Positions 26,052-34,410 of a stretch of DNA of 36,460 nt are shown piece after piece (positions within the stretch are counted from its first letter, which is position 1; each line of letters begins with the position of its first letter). The DNA lies in IMG/VR virus record IMGVR_UViG_3300021197_001912, positions 1 through 36,460 of that record; one strand, 5' to 3'. A model generated the notes under the pieces. That model saw only the letters and a list, made by a program, of their open reading frames with translations. It did no database searches and was not told where the DNA came from. The position numbers and the translations under genes were made by a program. The stretch comes from a virus.

Positions 26052-28406
26052 ATGGCTAGACGAACAATTCAATCTCCTGGTGTAGAGATTCGCGAGAGTG
26101 ATTTATCACTACGCACTGCTCAGACCGGGACTACAACTTATATCGCTGGATTTGCCTCCGAAGGACCTACGGATGAAGTTATCGGGCTTGGAAATATTTC
26201 TGAGTTCGAACAAATCTATGGTACTCCGAAGACACCAGCTGAAAGATATTTCTATCACACGGCACGTGCTGCCCTCAACTCTTCCGGATCACTGCTTGTT
26301 AACCGACTACCATACGGTGGAGGTAATGGAGCTGGTTTTGGTACAAAGATAGGTGTTCTTGCCTATCCAGCAATTAATGCTGATCCAGTAACTGGCGTTC
26401 CTGCAACATTTTTCTCTACAGCAAGCGCTGGGGGTACGTATATTATAGGACGCCCTAAGCTATTTTCTGTTACACCTGACGAATATCGTAAGATAAAATC
26501 AGGTGAGCTTTTTGAATTTACAGATAGAGTTGGTAAAGCTACTGAGTTTAAAAACACCATCGCTTCTCTTAGTAGTGCAGCAATGCTTATATTTAATAAA
26601 GGGCAATCAACTATTGATAATCAATTTAATGGTTATTATGTTGGCATTGGTGATAACTCCAATATTAACCCAGCGAGAAACTTTGATGCAATTACTGACA
26701 CATTTACCGTTACTGGTTCAGCAGCGAATGCGGCAGGAGGCGCAACATTTACTAGAATACCTACTGAGCGTTTTGAATTCCAACTCTCTGCTACTCCTGA
26801 AGATGGTACTAACCCTGCTACTAATTCTATCTCACAAGTCTTGGAAGACCGTATCGTAGGATATAATATTGCTACACGTGAGTTTGATGATACATTGAAT
26901 ATTGGAGTGTTTAAGTTAGGACCTTCTACTTTCTCAAAACAAGCTGGCAATCTTAACTACCTTCTAGAAGAAGGCTATAATGGTTCTATTGGTGCTTTCC
27001 GTCAACGTAATTCTGAAAATGGTGGTGCTCCGATTAACTTCTCTCTCGACACTATAGAAGATGAATCACGTAATATTGATGTAGTAATCAATCCATATAT
27101 GTCTGATAAGTTTAAAGGAGTAAAGCTTAATGCAGATGGTACTCCAGTAAACAATGTTCGTGTATTTACAAAATCACTATCTGCAGCATTGAGTGATGGT
27201 ACTCTAACTCCCGCTTCTGTTGGTTGCCCGGTAGATACATTTTTCAGGGTTACTTCTGCATTTACAAGAGATGAATTTGATTTCGCTGACTCACTTGCTC
27301 CGATCGGACTTCATGAAGTAGCTGGTCTTAGTGCTAAAGATCTAGGAAATATTCCATTGAAACTTGATCGTGCTTTTAATCGTGTTAGAAATGATCGTAA
27401 GTTTGATATCGATATTATGGCTGAAGGTGGTCTAGGAACCATTCATACATATCAGCAAACTGCTACAGGTGCTGATGCTGGAGCATTTGATGATACCAAA
27501 ACAACATCTGCTATTGAATCGTTAAGAACATCTAACGACTTATCTATTCCAACAGCTCGTACAGCTTATACTACTATCTTTAACCGCTTTGCAACGTTTG
27601 CAGGTCCAGTTAAGGATGGGGGACGTGGTGATGTTCTATTCATTGCTGATCCAATTCGTCAATTGCTTGTTACTGGTAAGAATAGTAAAGTACAGAAAGA
27701 TCCTAATAGGAATTTCTACACAGACATTTACTGGGGCTTGCGTCATCAGTTTGAACTAGCTAATACTTCGTATGCTACAGTGTATGCTAACTGGATGTCA
27801 GTCTATGATAATTATACTGGATTGCAAACATATGTTCCATCTTCTGGCTTTGCTGCTGCTAAGATGGCTTCAACAGATGCTGCAGTCGGACCATGGGGTG
27901 CACCTGCAGGATTCAATCGAGGTATAGTTACTGATGCATCTGATATAGCAATCACACCAAACCAACGTCAACGTGATGATTTGTATACAGTCAATCTTAA
28001 CCCAATTGCTAACTTTGCTGATCAAGGTAATGTAATCTTCGGACAGAAGACATTGCTTAAGAAGCCAAGCGCCTTTGATAGGATTAATGTTCGTCGTACT
28101 TTCCTCTATCTTGAGAAGATTACGAAGAAGACAATGCAATTCTTCCTCTTTGAGAACAATACATTGTTTACACGTACAAGAGTTATTAACACTTTGACAC
28201 CGTTCTTTGAGCGTGTTAAAGCTGATGACGGTCTATATGACTTCATGCTTGTTTGTGATGATCGTAACAATACTCCGGAGGTCATTGACCAGAACGAGCT
28301 TGTTGTCGACATTTATCTCAAGCCAGTACGTACTGCAGAATTTATCCTCGTTAACTTCGCTGCTGTAAGAACAGGAACGAATTTTGAGGAAATCGTATCT
28401 AACTAA
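26052..28406 (+). CDS. gp18: Contractile tail sheath (T4 gp18-like), 784 aa
   Basis: Start ARRTIQSPGVEIRESDLSLR then GTTTYIAGFASEGPTDEVIG and FEQIYGTPKTPAERYFYHTA, the classic sheath N-terminus. The C-terminal domain contains RRTFLYLEKITKKTMQFFLF, then FLFENNTLFTRTRVINTL and NELVVDIYLKPVRTAEFILV, typical of the sheath subunit fold that stacks on the tube. Longer than T4 gp18 (659), probably from extra surface domains in the middle. It contracts to drive the tube through the envelope. Confidence 0.92.
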   Translation: MARRTIQSPGVEIRESDLSLRTAQTGTTTYIAGFASEGPTDEVIGLGNISEFEQIYGTPKTPAERYFYHTARAALNSSGSLLVNRLPYGGGNGAGFGTKIGVLAYPAINADPVTGVPATFFSTASAGGTYIIGRPKLFSVTPDEYRKIKSGELFEFTDRVGKATEFKNTIASLSSAAMLIFNKGQSTIDNQFNGYYVGIGDNSNINPARNFDAITDTFTVTGSAANAAGGATFTRIPTERFEFQLSATPEDGTNPATNSISQVLEDRIVGYNIATREFDDTLNIGVFKLGPSTFSKQAGNLNYLLEEGYNGSIGAFRQRNSENGGAPINFSLDTIEDESRNIDVVINPYMSDKFKGVKLNADGTPVNNVRVFTKSLSAALSDGTLTPASVGCPVDTFFRVTSAFTRDEFDFADSLAPIGLHEVAGLSAKDLGNIPLKLDRAFNRVRNDRKFDIDIMAEGGLGTIHTYQQTATGADAGAFDDTKTTSAIESLRTSNDLSIPTARTAYTTIFNRFATFAGPVKDGGRGDVLFIADPIRQLLVTGKNSKVQKDPNRNFYTDIYWGLRHQFELANTSYATVYANWMSVYDNYTGLQTYVPSSGFAAAKMASTDAAVGPWGAPAGFNRGIVTDASDIAITPNQRQRDDLYTVNLNPIANFADQGNVIFGQKTLLKKPSAFDRINVRRTFLYLEKITKKTMQFFLFENNTLFTRTRVINTLTPFFERVKADDGLYDFMLVCDDRNNTPEVIDQNELVVDIYLKPVRTAEFILVNFAAVRTGTNFEEIVSN

Positions 28407-28432
28407 TAGTTCAATAGTTATAAACCATATAA

Positions 28433-28461
28433 GGGGAGGTCGAAAGACCTCCTCTTTTTTT
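28433..28461 (+). terminator. Intrinsic terminator after the sheath gene
   Basis: GGGGAGGTC and GACCTCCTC form a nine-pair stem (one G-U) closed by a GAAA loop and are followed by seven T. Confidence 0.9.
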
Positions 28462-28482
28462 GTACAATTTACATGTATACTG

Positions 28483-28490
28483 CATAAATA
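28483..28490 (+). promoter_or_regulatory. Late promoter box CATAAATA
   Basis: Ends 5 bases before the tube ATG at 28496. It settles the start over an upstream in-frame ATG at 28460. Confidence 0.7.
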
Positions 28491-28495
28491 TTAGT

Positions 28496-29035
28496 ATGCC
28501 CGTAAACCAGACTATTCAGAATTTCTATCGCGCTGCAGCTGATCGTGACTTCTCGAGAGACTTTCTCTTTAGAGTAACACAGATGCAGCTTCAAGGTGTT
28601 CCAGCTCTTGGTGAGAATGATCTTGTATATGTTAAGACAGCTTCTCTACCAGGACGTAACATTACAAACGTTCCCGTACCTTATATGGGTCTTCAGTTGA
28701 ACATACCTGGTGCTGCAACCTATCCTGGTTCAGATGCTTATGCTCTTAACTTCTATCTTGATGCTGATAGTGAGCTTCGTAACTACTTCGAAGGTGCTTC
28801 TCGCTCAGTATTTGATGACCTTAACTCTACTGGTGAGTATGGTACTCCAGATGATGATTTCTTTATCCAACTTGCACAGCTCGACAAAGAGCTTGAGCCA
28901 GTAGCTCAATACAAGCTTGTTGGTGCTTCTATTCGTAATATTGATAACATTGCTTATAATATTTCTGATGGAACAGGTGCTACTGTAGAGATTAATTCAA
29001 CAGTTTCATATCACTACTATACAAAAGAGCAGTAA
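28496..29035 (+). CDS. gp19: Tail tube protein (T4 gp19-like), 179 aa
   Basis: Opens MPVNQTIQNFYRAAADRDFS, then DFLFRVTQMQLQGVPALGEN and SLPGRNITNVPVPYMGLQLN. The end includes IRNIDNIAYNISDGTGATVE. The length equals that of gp19-like tube proteins, and it sits directly downstream of the sheath. The hexameric tube rings pass the DNA. Confidence 0.8.
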   Translation: MPVNQTIQNFYRAAADRDFSRDFLFRVTQMQLQGVPALGENDLVYVKTASLPGRNITNVPVPYMGLQLNIPGAATYPGSDAYALNFYLDADSELRNYFEGASRSVFDDLNSTGEYGTPDDDFFIQLAQLDKELEPVAQYKLVGASIRNIDNIAYNISDGTGATVEINSTVSYHYYTKEQ

Positions 29036-29040
29036 GATAG

Positions 29041-29763
29041 ATGGCTTCGCCAATTAGACAGAGGATTCAAGTCCATCAGGATTGGACCGGAGATATCCCC
29101 CTCAAAAATCTTTGGGGGGTTTATTTCGCGCCGCGCGCCGGATCTGCTTCAATGACTCAAATTGGTGAGAATATTAGAGAAACTATAGCAGATTATCAAC
29201 CCGGGGCATTTCAGGTTGAGATTGATTTAATTGATAGATTCTCTAGCAATGATGAAGGCTACTTATTAGCACAAGGAGTATCAATGCCTACTGAAAACGT
29301 TCAGATAAATACCACTGATATACCAGGGGCAGGAGGGTTTATTAATGGTTATTATGGTGAAACAAGAGGTAAATATGGCACTAATGGCCTTTCCATAGAT
29401 TTTTTAGAAACTAATATTGATATTTTCGACTTCTTTATTAAGCCTTGGATAGTTGCAACATCTTATAAAGGTTTAATTGAAGATATAAGTGAGCCTGATA
29501 TTAAGTGTAATATATCTATCGCGCAGTATACGAGAACGGATGCTTTTTACGGTGACAAGCGAGGATCATCTCAAAATACTAGAAGAGACTCTTATAATTA
29601 TGGAGTTCGTAAAATTACTAACTTCTTTAATTGCGCTCCAACAAGTATGGCAGCAGATCAAATGAGCTATGGTGAAATCACAGAGAGTGATATTAAAAGA
29701 TCTGTAGGTTGGACTTTTTCACATTACGATATAAATATTCCTAGACTGGGATATGAGTTTTAG
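29041..29763 (+). CDS. Second tail-tube-like / baseplate-tube protein, 240 aa
   Basis: SPIRQRIQVHQDWTGDIPLK begins a longer, related protein. It has GDIPLKNLWGVYFAPRAGSA, a middle segment LETNIDIFDFFIKPWIVATS with an aromatic helix, then YGVRKITNFFNCAPTSMAAD and VGWTFSHYDINIPRLGYEF. It resembles the tube fold with insertions. A role as tube initiator or in the gp54/gp48 region of the baseplate is plausible. No late box precedes it; it is translated in the tube operon. Confidence 0.55.
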   Translation: MASPIRQRIQVHQDWTGDIPLKNLWGVYFAPRAGSASMTQIGENIRETIADYQPGAFQVEIDLIDRFSSNDEGYLLAQGVSMPTENVQINTTDIPGAGGFINGYYGETRGKYGTNGLSIDFLETNIDIFDFFIKPWIVATSYKGLIEDISEPDIKCNISIAQYTRTDAFYGDKRGSSQNTRRDSYNYGVRKITNFFNCAPTSMAADQMSYGEITESDIKRSVGWTFSHYDINIPRLGYEF

Positions 29764-30571
29764 TGTTAAAATAAAATTACCTAGTGGTAAAGAGAGAAGA
29801 GTTCCGGAACTTAGCAATCAACAATACTTAACTATAGTTAAGTTTGCAGAGAATAAAGACTATGAAGGTCTTAATTCTTTCTTTGAAGATACAGTACTAG
29901 ATGTTGATCTAAACATTTTCGATAGATTTTATCTATTAATATATCTTCGTATGCTATTTGTTGATGATAAGCTTATTATTACTAAAGGTGAAAGGCAAAT
30001 TGATGTTAGTCTAGTTGCATTATTAGACAGTCTTGAGACCAACTATAAAGATCTTGAAACTAGTTTTGAAGAAAGTGGTGTACATGTTATATTAGATCTA
30101 CCTACTTTATCATACTTTAATAAGGTAGATGATCTCTTAATTAGTTCAATTAAGAGTTTAACATACGGTGATACTACTTTGAACTTTTATAATCTAAGTA
30201 GTGAAGAGCAATCAGAGGTTTTAGATAACTTACCTTCAAGTGTGTTTAATCGTATCAAACAATTCATTAATACAATTACTACAGACCTACTCGACGTTAC
30301 AATTATAGCAGAGAACGAAGCGCTAGGTGTAGAGCGGTTTGGTATTGATGTGATTGGAAATGGGGTTATTCACTTTATAAGTAACATTTTCGCTACTGAC
30401 TTGAATCAGTTCTATAATATGATATATATATTTCAAAATACAATTACCCCCGGATCTGATTTATTCTTTAAAATGTCACCGATTGAATCTAAAATTGTTA
30501 TGAATCACCATAACAAGAAAGTTAAAGAGGAAAACGAACAGCTTGCAAAACAGCAACAAGCGAATAATTAA
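29753..30571 (+). CDS. gp26-like baseplate protein A, 272 aa
   Basis: FSVKIKLPSGKERRVPELSN is followed by LTIVKFAENKDYEGLNSFFE and IFDRFYLLIYLRMLFVDDKL, a helical core. GDTTLNFYNLSSEEQSEVLD and NLPSSVFNRIKQFINTITTD follow. The build resembles the T4 baseplate hub-assembly protein gp26/gp51 group. It shares a repeated plan with the gene downstream. It starts 11 bases inside the previous gene. Confidence 0.5.
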   Translation: MSFSVKIKLPSGKERRVPELSNQQYLTIVKFAENKDYEGLNSFFEDTVLDVDLNIFDRFYLLIYLRMLFVDDKLIITKGERQIDVSLVALLDSLETNYKDLETSFEESGVHVILDLPTLSYFNKVDDLLISSIKSLTYGDTTLNFYNLSSEEQSEVLDNLPSSVFNRIKQFINTITTDLLDVTIIAENEALGVERFGIDVIGNGVIHFISNIFATDLNQFYNMIYIFQNTITPGSDLFFKMSPIESKIVMNHHNKKVKEENEQLAKQQQANN

Positions 30572-30575
30572 TATA

Positions 30576-31313
30576 GTGAAAGCGGATGTAAAGAACTTTT
30601 TAGCTGACCTTAAACAGGTAGGTGAAGCTAATGCAGTATCAATTAAGATACCATCAACAAAGAAGAAAGCGACATTTAAGCAGTTTAATGTTACTCAGCA
30701 AAAAAAACTATTACGATCTGCTTTTGATGGTGTAGAGGGCTCCATTGAGACAGGTAGCATATTTAACGGTATAGTAAAGGATAACTGCGAAGAGGATATT
30801 AACTTTCTATTATGTGATAGATCTACTGTTCTTTTAGAGCTACGTAAAGGTTCGATTGGTAATAAATTTACTATAGAAGATAATTCCTATGATCTATCTA
30901 CTTTAAAGCCGTTTGATATCAAAGAAGTTGATCTTACTAAAAAAATTGAAGTCAATGGGGTTGAGGTTTCAGCTAAGATACCCACACTAGATGTTGATAC
31001 AAAAATTAATAATAAGTTAATTGCTGAGTTTGGTAAGCTTACTGATAATCAGAAGCAAGTTCAGAGTGTTGAGCTTGTTCTCATATATGAGATTGTTAAG
31101 TACATTGATAGTATTAAGATTGGTGATGTAGTTATAAATTTTGAAGATATTAGTGTTTATGAAAGGGTTAGTATTGTTAACGAGCTGCCTCTAGCATTAA
31201 ATAATAATATAATTGATTATATCTCAGGTACTAAGACAGTAGAAACAGAATCACTTACCTTTGATGATGGTAACGTTGTAGAGATTGATGCAGGTTTCTT
31301 AGCTGCAGACTAA
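30576..31313 (+). CDS. gp26-like baseplate protein B, 245 aa
   Basis: The start used is GTG at 30576 (MKADVKNFLADLKQ), just after the TAA of the previous gene; a TTG at 30543 is also in frame. VSIKIPSTKKKATFKQFNVT then QQKKLLRSAFDGVEGSIETG is the domain I compare to T4 gp26-like proteins. IGDVVINFEDISVYERVSIV then NELPLALNNNIIDYISGTKT parallels GDTTLNFYNLSSEEQ/NLPSSVFNRIKQFI in the gene before it. Confidence 0.55.
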   Translation: MKADVKNFLADLKQVGEANAVSIKIPSTKKKATFKQFNVTQQKKLLRSAFDGVEGSIETGSIFNGIVKDNCEEDINFLLCDRSTVLLELRKGSIGNKFTIEDNSYDLSTLKPFDIKEVDLTKKIEVNGVEVSAKIPTLDVDTKINNKLIAEFGKLTDNQKQVQSVELVLIYEIVKYIDSIKIGDVVINFEDISVYERVSIVNELPLALNNNIIDYISGTKTVETESLTFDDGNVVEIDAGFLAAD

Positions 31314-31322
31314 AGCTCTATG

Positions 31323-31330
31323 ATTAAATA
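31323..31330 (+). promoter_or_regulatory. Late promoter box ATTAAATA
   Basis: Ends 5 bases before a GTG start at 31336. Confidence 0.6.
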
Positions 31331-31335
31331 TCTAT

Positions 31336-32907
31336 GTGGCGTCAGAAGATACAGAAGCTCTTATAGATACTCTCAATATAATTAATGCTCAGCAGCAAAT
31401 GGCTGCTGCGGGTGCAGCTACTGGTAACCCTAGAACCAAAGGTGTTGTAGTTGATAGTAAATCTGGCAGCAAGGCTAGAAATGTTAGCCCAACTTTAACA
31501 ACAAATGAGAAATCTAGATATCAAAATATCTTTAAGATACTTAAAGATATTATTGATCCGGGTCCAGAAGCAGGTAAATCGACTACTACATCTAGAGAGC
31601 GGAAAGAAGCTAATGTTTCTGATGCTGCGAAGGTAGCAGCTAATGGCAAGGTAGAGCAAAAACAAGCAGATAACTGGCTTAATAAATTACTCGCTGGCTT
31701 AGGTATACTGGCATTTGCAAAGAAAATTCTTGATTCACTTACAAAAGGTCTTAAGAGTATACTTAAAAAGATGGGTTCTTTTATTAAAAAAGGTCTAGCA
31801 GCTGCGTTTAAATCAGCAAAAGCGATACTTAAAGGTATAGGTAAATCAGCACTTAAAGCAATTAAATCTGCAAGTAAGTTTGCTGGAAAAATGTTTTCGA
31901 AATTAGCCAATTCTAAAGCTGTAACTGCTCTAAAAGGAGCCTTCGGCGCAGCTTTTAATAGATTAAAAGATGTATTTAATGGTGTAAAAAATGCTGTAAT
32001 GAAACAGGCATCAAAACTAAAAAATGCAATAGCTCCAGGTGCAAAAGCTGTAGCTTCTAAGGCTGGTAGTTTCTTAGGTGGATTATTAGATAAGGGGAAA
32101 AATTTAGTAAGTAAGGGAGCACAAGGCATAAAATATGTTGGAGGTCAAGCTGTTAAAGGAGTAAAAGCAGTTGGTGGTGCATTATTGAGTAAAGGCAAGA
32201 CTGCAGCAACTGTTGCAATGAAAGGATTAACTGCTGGAGGTAAGGGTGTTTTAGGTGTTCTTAGTAAGTTTGCTAAATTACCTATAATAGGTCCTGTTAT
32301 TGAAGGGTTTTTAATTAAAGGAGATTTAGAAAATTTACAAGAGCAATTTGCAGCAGGGGAGATTTCACAAGAAGAGCTAGAAACTAAGGCTGGTAGACGG
32401 GTCATGACCGGGGTTACTGCTCTGGGTGGATCAGCTTTAGGAGGTATTGCTGGTAGTTTAATTCCTATTCCAATTATTGGTACTCTTGCAGGAGCAGTTG
32501 CTGGTGATATATTAGGTAGAATGGTTGGAGGTGTTGTTGCTGATACTTTATTAAATCCTTACAAACGTGATGTTGGTAAATTTGCCTTGAGTCGTATGAA
32601 TGGTACACCAATGCAAGACTTTATTGTTCAAAATGGCGCAATAGTTCCTTTTTCTAATAAAGATCAAGTGCTTGGTATGAAAACCGGTGGTGCAATTGAT
32701 CAGCTTATCTCTAGTCAAGATGGTATGGGTATTGAACAAGCAGCAGTATTTAATGATATGAGAGAGTTAGGAAAGGCTCAACTTCAAACTCTAGTAGCAA
32801 TTAAGAACGGTATTAACGCACTTGTTGCAGGTGCAGGTTCTTCTCCAGCAATGGAAGTAAATCTAAAACCTAATACTTTAACAAACGAATTTTATAGAAC
32901 AGCATGA
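31336..32907 (+). CDS. Tape-measure-like tail protein, 523 aa
   Basis: GTG start, fixed by the late box. The N-terminal third is helical; residues about 110-335 are Ala/Lys/Gly-rich amphipathic helices (KGLKSILKKMGSFIKKGLAA). Two hydrophobic stretches (ALGGSALGGIAGSLIPIPII, TLAGAVAGDILGRMVGGVVA) may be membrane-inserting. The end has DFIVQNGAIVPFSNKDQVLG, a motif I associate with tape-measure C-termini. Length comparable to T4 gp29 (590). It probably measures the tube and enters the host membrane. Confidence 0.65.
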   Translation: MASEDTEALIDTLNIINAQQQMAAAGAATGNPRTKGVVVDSKSGSKARNVSPTLTTNEKSRYQNIFKILKDIIDPGPEAGKSTTTSRERKEANVSDAAKVAANGKVEQKQADNWLNKLLAGLGILAFAKKILDSLTKGLKSILKKMGSFIKKGLAAAFKSAKAILKGIGKSALKAIKSASKFAGKMFSKLANSKAVTALKGAFGAAFNRLKDVFNGVKNAVMKQASKLKNAIAPGAKAVASKAGSFLGGLLDKGKNLVSKGAQGIKYVGGQAVKGVKAVGGALLSKGKTAATVAMKGLTAGGKGVLGVLSKFAKLPIIGPVIEGFLIKGDLENLQEQFAAGEISQEELETKAGRRVMTGVTALGGSALGGIAGSLIPIPIIGTLAGAVAGDILGRMVGGVVADTLLNPYKRDVGKFALSRMNGTPMQDFIVQNGAIVPFSNKDQVLGMKTGGAIDQLISSQDGMGIEQAAVFNDMRELGKAQLQTLVAIKNGINALVAGAGSSPAMEVNLKPNTLTNEFYRTA

Positions 32908-34031
32908 GTTTAGTATTAATAAATCCCAGCGCGTCAACAGCTAGATCTAGTGTTGATGCTATCGCACCAGGTTTGAAGGACGTCAGTACTTTTAAATTAG
33001 TAGATGAAGATGCTCAACCGCTTCTGAAGCCTAGAAATAAAGTTATTGATGTAGTTAATAACTTTTCTTGGTATTCTGGACCGAGAGCATCACTTAGAGC
33101 GTTAGATAAACAGCCATGTGCTTTTCTTATTGAGCGAGAGCAACGGTTAAGTTCACTTATATCTGGCGCTTTATATTATTTAAACGCAGCTACTAAAGCA
33201 GGTAAAAGAGCAAGTGAAGCTCTTAATAACGATACAGTAACATCTCTTTTAGGAAAGCTTGGTACTGATATTATTGATTCAGGTAATAATATACTTAATA
33301 ATTTAAAAAAGCAATTTGATACCCAGTTTGACTCTGATAATGGATTGCTCAAAAACCACAACCTTAACTCTTTACAAGGGATATATTTAACAGAACCTAC
33401 AGGATTTCAATATAGACTACCCATGTATGGGGTAAACCAAACTTTAACTAACAACTGGGGTGGTCGGCAAAACGATAGTCTTTTAACTGGTTTAGTTGAC
33501 AGTGCAACAGAAGTTGTTGAGAACTTTTCAACTGGATATTTAAACATTTCACAACCAGGGGTATATATAGAGAAACCAAAGTACTTTCAAACTGGTGATC
33601 AAGGTGAGTCGCAGACTATTAAGTTTCCTCTTATTAATACTATACGAAGAAGTAATATAAATCAAATTCAGCAAAATTATGAGCTTCTATGGCTTTTAAC
33701 TTTTCAAAATAAATCGTATAAGACATCATTTTCTAGAACACCACCACCTAAACTATATACTATTTCTGTACCAGGTCAATTTTCTTTTCCTTATGCTTTT
33801 ATTAGTGGTATGTCAGTTGAGTTTCTTGGAACAGTACGGCGTACTGAAGTAACTGTACCGATATTAAAAGGCAAAACTGTAACTACTACAACAATTAAAG
33901 TACCGGTGCCTGATGCATATAATGTATCTTTAACATTTACATCCCTTATAGGAGATTATGGAAACTCTATGATGAGTGATGCATTCAGTACAGATATTAG
34001 AAATGGGGTTGTAACATTTGGAGCAGGTTAA
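32904..34031 (+). CDS. Baseplate tube cap-like protein (gp48-like), 375 aa
   Basis: Helical N-terminal half; C-terminal beta domain GESQTIKFPLINTIRRSNIN, then ELLWLLTFQNKSYKTSFSRT, PPPKLYTISVPGQFSFPYAF and VKVPVPDAYNVSLTFTSLIG. Similar in plan and length to T4 gp48 (364), the tube-baseplate junction protein. It overlaps the tape-measure gene by four bases (ATGA). Confidence 0.5.
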   Translation: MSLVLINPSASTARSSVDAIAPGLKDVSTFKLVDEDAQPLLKPRNKVIDVVNNFSWYSGPRASLRALDKQPCAFLIEREQRLSSLISGALYYLNAATKAGKRASEALNNDTVTSLLGKLGTDIIDSGNNILNNLKKQFDTQFDSDNGLLKNHNLNSLQGIYLTEPTGFQYRLPMYGVNQTLTNNWGGRQNDSLLTGLVDSATEVVENFSTGYLNISQPGVYIEKPKYFQTGDQGESQTIKFPLINTIRRSNINQIQQNYELLWLLTFQNKSYKTSFSRTPPPKLYTISVPGQFSFPYAFISGMSVEFLGTVRRTEVTVPILKGKTVTTTTIKVPVPDAYNVSLTFTSLIGDYGNSMMSDAFSTDIRNGVVTFGAG

Positions 34032-34033
34032 TT

Positions 34034-34408
34034 ATGAGTACTATAAACACAGGAGCAAAAAGAGATCAAATTACAGAGCTAGAAGGTTTAAGTCGTAATT
34101 TATACGAGAACATCTTTAATGTGACTCTAGTAAATAATTCTGACAAGTCTTTCTACGCATACAACTTATTAAATAAAGTAATTTTTCCTGAATCTTTAAA
34201 CTCAGAGTTTATTGAAGAGGTGACACTTACATCAGATCAGCCATGGACAATGCTATCTTTTGAGCTGTATGGTACTATTCAACTTTGGTGGGTAGTTTAT
34301 CTTTTAAATAAACCTGACTATATTTTTAAGGCAAAAGCTGGGACAACTTATAAGTATATTAAGTCAAAGTATATTACTAGTGTACTTCAACAAATTACAA
34401 CCAGTTAG
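34034..34408 (+). CDS. gp53: Baseplate wedge protein, T4 gp53-like, 124 aa
   Basis: DQPWTMLSFELYGTIQLWWV then VYLLNKPDYIFKAKAGTTYK is the gp53 core: 'W..LS.ELYGT.QLWW..YLLN'. T4 gp53 (196) links wedges to the hub; here the extra C-terminal part is missing. GGAG/AGG lie a few bases before the ATG. It lies between gp48-like and a large virion gene, as expected for a baseplate block. Confidence 0.75.
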   Translation: MSTINTGAKRDQITELEGLSRNLYENIFNVTLVNNSDKSFYAYNLLNKVIFPESLNSEFIEEVTLTSDQPWTMLSFELYGTIQLWWVVYLLNKPDYIFKAKAGTTYKYIKSKYITSVLQQITTS

Positions 34409-34410
34409 TG

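Noticed and set aside
28460-28495. Upstream in-frame ATG (28460) of the tail tube gene
   Set aside because: It lies in the T-run of the sheath terminator; the late box fixes the start at 28496.
31521-32405. Minus-strand frames opposite the tape-measure gene
   Set aside because: They are antisense to Ala/Lys/Gly-rich coding sequence, without start signals or family features.
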